Origin: a virus
DNA: 64,000 nucleotides
Virus record (IMG/VR): IMGVR_UViG_3300023296_000639
Location: 1 to 64,000 of that record
Direction: 5' to 3' (one strand)
In this document: positions 62,640 to 64,000 of the stretch, piece by piece
Position numbering within the stretch: the stretch's first letter is position 1
How the letters are laid out: each line of letters starts with the position of its first letter
Notes under the pieces: model-generated
What the model saw: only the letters and a program-made list of their open reading frames with translations
The model's database searches: none
What the model was told of the DNA's origin: nothing
Position numbers and translations under genes: made by a program

Positions 62640-64000
62640 TATATTGAATAAAATAAAACTACTTGAAAATATTCTTATTGAATACTACGACTACAATAAT
62701 GAAGTATTGATGAAACGAATGAACCGAGATAACTCATTCGGTATGTATAAAGATAAGATTGGCGAAGAAGGTGAAAACTGGACCGATTGGCTTGCTGAAC
62801 AAGACCCAACGCAGAATAAAAAATACGTAAACTGGATGATTACCAGATACCTTAAAGGTGGTATTCAACGCCTCGAAGATATCCCATCAAAAATCACACC
62901 AGCATTAACAATCTATGCTAAACTAGCTGTAAAGAAAAAGCTAAATCCAGAACACCGTGATATCAATCGATTTAAAAACTTAGATCAATTCGTTGACGCA
63001 GTTGCTTCCTATACCGAAACAGTAGCGTCGGACGTTCTTTCCAGTAAGAAGGAAAAGAAGGTTAGTATTGAACAGGAAATGTATGCCAGCGGTGATGCTG
63101 AACTTGTATTCAACGACAAAGAATATAAGATAATTATTCCACATTCGCATAAGGCAAGTTGCTATTTCGGTAAAAATACAAAATGGTGCACGACTGCGGC
63201 TGACAATGATAGTTATCACAACCAGTATAGCGCACAGGGACCAATGTATATCATTTTACATAAACCAACGAATTCAAGATGGCAATTCCATTTTGAATCA
63301 AAGCAATATATGGATGAACAGGATCATCAAATTCAGTTGGGAACCTTCTTCGAAGAACATCCAACAATCTTTGATGTATTTCAAGAACGTGATCTATTGC
63401 CACCAAGTTTTACTATTATTCGAGATATACGTAAAGAGGGCGGTGTTACGAAAGACAACCTTAATGTTCTTTACGATGCGCTACGTGATGAAGGTGTCGC
63501 ACCGCATAATTTTCAACAGATGGATAAATCAAGCACTGATACTCGTCAAGATATTATGATTGAAGATTTCAGTGATGTTGCTGATTTTGCAAATGATAAA
63601 CTTAATAGCGATCACCCGGTTCACACATTGATCAATATTATCGAAGACCCAGATATGCTGGGTGAACTAACTGATTTTGAACCAACCGATATTCCCGATG
63701 ATTATTATGCCAAAATGATTGAATTATTGGAACCATATTATCAGGACAAAATCTTTCAGGCGGCGGGTAATACAGACGACCCACAACGTGCATTTTGGAG
63801 ACTTGAAAGAGAAGGACATCGATACTATAATCTTATGATTGATTCTTTTGAAAAAGCATTCAAAATCGGCGAGGGAAGCCAAGATGAGATTATTAAAAAT
63901 CTAAAAGAACGTGCTGTTAAATATATACAATATACTGCTTTTAATCCATCCTCACTTCAAGTGAGGATTGTTAACTATGACAGTGAAATCCAACTTATTG
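62632..64000 (+). CDS. Conserved phage protein, partial
   Basis: The frame runs from ATG 62632 (8-nt overlap with the metallopeptidase stop) past the window end, with 456 codons visible. It contains KIIIPHSHKASCYFGKNTKW, then CTTAADND and PMYIILHKPTNSRWQFHFES, QYMDEQDHQI. From memory this SCYYGxxTKWCTxA...GPxYII...QFHFE pattern is a conserved module of large proteins in T4-like aquatic phages with no known activity. Remaining parts are acidic and helical. Confidence 0.75.
   Translation, partial: MRDILNKIKLLENILIEYYDYNNEVLMKRMNRDNSFGMYKDKIGEEGENWTDWLAEQDPTQNKKYVNWMITRYLKGGIQRLEDIPSKITPALTIYAKLAVKKKLNPEHRDINRFKNLDQFVDAVASYTETVASDVLSSKKEKKVSIEQEMYASGDAELVFNDKEYKIIIPHSHKASCYFGKNTKWCTTAADNDSYHNQYSAQGPMYIILHKPTNSRWQFHFESKQYMDEQDHQIQLGTFFEEHPTIFDVFQERDLLPPSFTIIRDIRKEGGVTKDNLNVLYDALRDEGVAPHNFQQMDKSSTDTRQDIMIEDFSDVADFANDKLNSDHPVHTLINIIEDPDMLGELTDFEPTDIPDDYYAKMIELLEPYYQDKIFQAAGNTDDPQRAFWRLEREGHRYYNLMIDSFEKAFKIGEGSQDEIIKNLKERAVKYIQYTAFNPSSLQVRIVNYDSEIQLI

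Noticed and set aside
1-64000. tRNA or rRNA genes
   Set aside because: No segment with a convincing cloverleaf and TTC-loop sequence was noticed; a covariance-model scan could still find one.

Overview
The window is one stretch of a large, T4-like tailed-phage genome, most likely an uncultured aquatic phage of a proteobacterium. The evidence is tightly packed, mostly plus-strand genes with 1-20 nt overlaps; T4-type late promoter octamers ([TG]ATAAATA) ahead of structural and replication-era genes; strong sigma70 promoters (TTGACA, 16-18 nt, TATAAT-like) ahead of small accessory genes; tail/virion proteins of the kind found in T4-like marine phages (56579-62639); and a typical set of phage-borne host genes (pstS, hsp20, purS, iscA-like, clpX, rpsU). 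No integrase, tRNA gene or CRISPR array was seen. The host cannot be named from the sequence; the sigma70 promoters, PstS type and ROSE-like leader fit alpha- or gammaproteobacteria.

Layout. 1-8200: an accessory zone of two lineage-specific protein families, the HRxDGPA-repeat proteins and the small FW-tag/CxxC/WEWDG proteins, with many relics, plus uvdE, a SleB-type lysin and an array of convergent promoters (2400-2880). 8212-11350: a ligase-like nucleotidyltransferase, a NadM-like adenylyltransferase and a predicted metallopeptidase. 11354-16800: small genes, a Cys-phosphatase, a coiled-coil membrane protein, ClpX and ribosomal protein bS21. 17200-21060: ROSE-like leader with hsp20, an ExbB/TolQ-like plus ExbD/TolR-like pair, ClpS and a P-loop kinase. 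21056-24790: FW-tag cassettes and a PTH2-like peptidyl-tRNA hydrolase. 25054-27568: a large acidic, tandem-95-like surface protein broken by a 62-bp tandem duplication and a second frameshift. 27603-36100: a sugar/small-molecule cluster with a glycosyltransferase-like protein, SGNH protein, aminotransferase, 2OG oxygenase and amidinotransferase, including a nucleotide-sugar dehydrogenase split into two genes by a split intein with a free-standing homing endonuclease between them. 36092-41906: FW-tag genes, an SbmA/BacA-like transporter, homing endonucleases, purS and pstS. 42000-51400: small proteins, lipoproteins, a phosphoesterase and a CCA-adding enzyme. 51443-53958 (minus): a putative type II restriction-modification pair. 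54147-56530: IF-1, an IscA-like carrier and an HtrA protease. 56579-64000: virion proteins, a kinase, an HNH endonuclease and a second gene broken by a short tandem duplication.

How it fits together. The phage appears to bring its own translation parts (bS21, IF-1, PTH2, CCA transferase), protein-quality parts (ClpX, ClpS, Hsp20, HtrA) and envelope functions (PstS, SbmA-like, ExbBD-like, lipoproteins). Several sigma70 and late promoters end 4-7 nt before the start codon, so many messages are predicted to be leaderless. The FW-tag family has about 30 loci, threaded between unrelated conserved genes as translationally coupled cassettes. Its KExFW motif also closes the HRxDGPA-repeat proteins and heads several otherwise unrelated proteins. 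The family, the fractured dehydrogenase and the convergent-promoter array are the least explained parts of the window.
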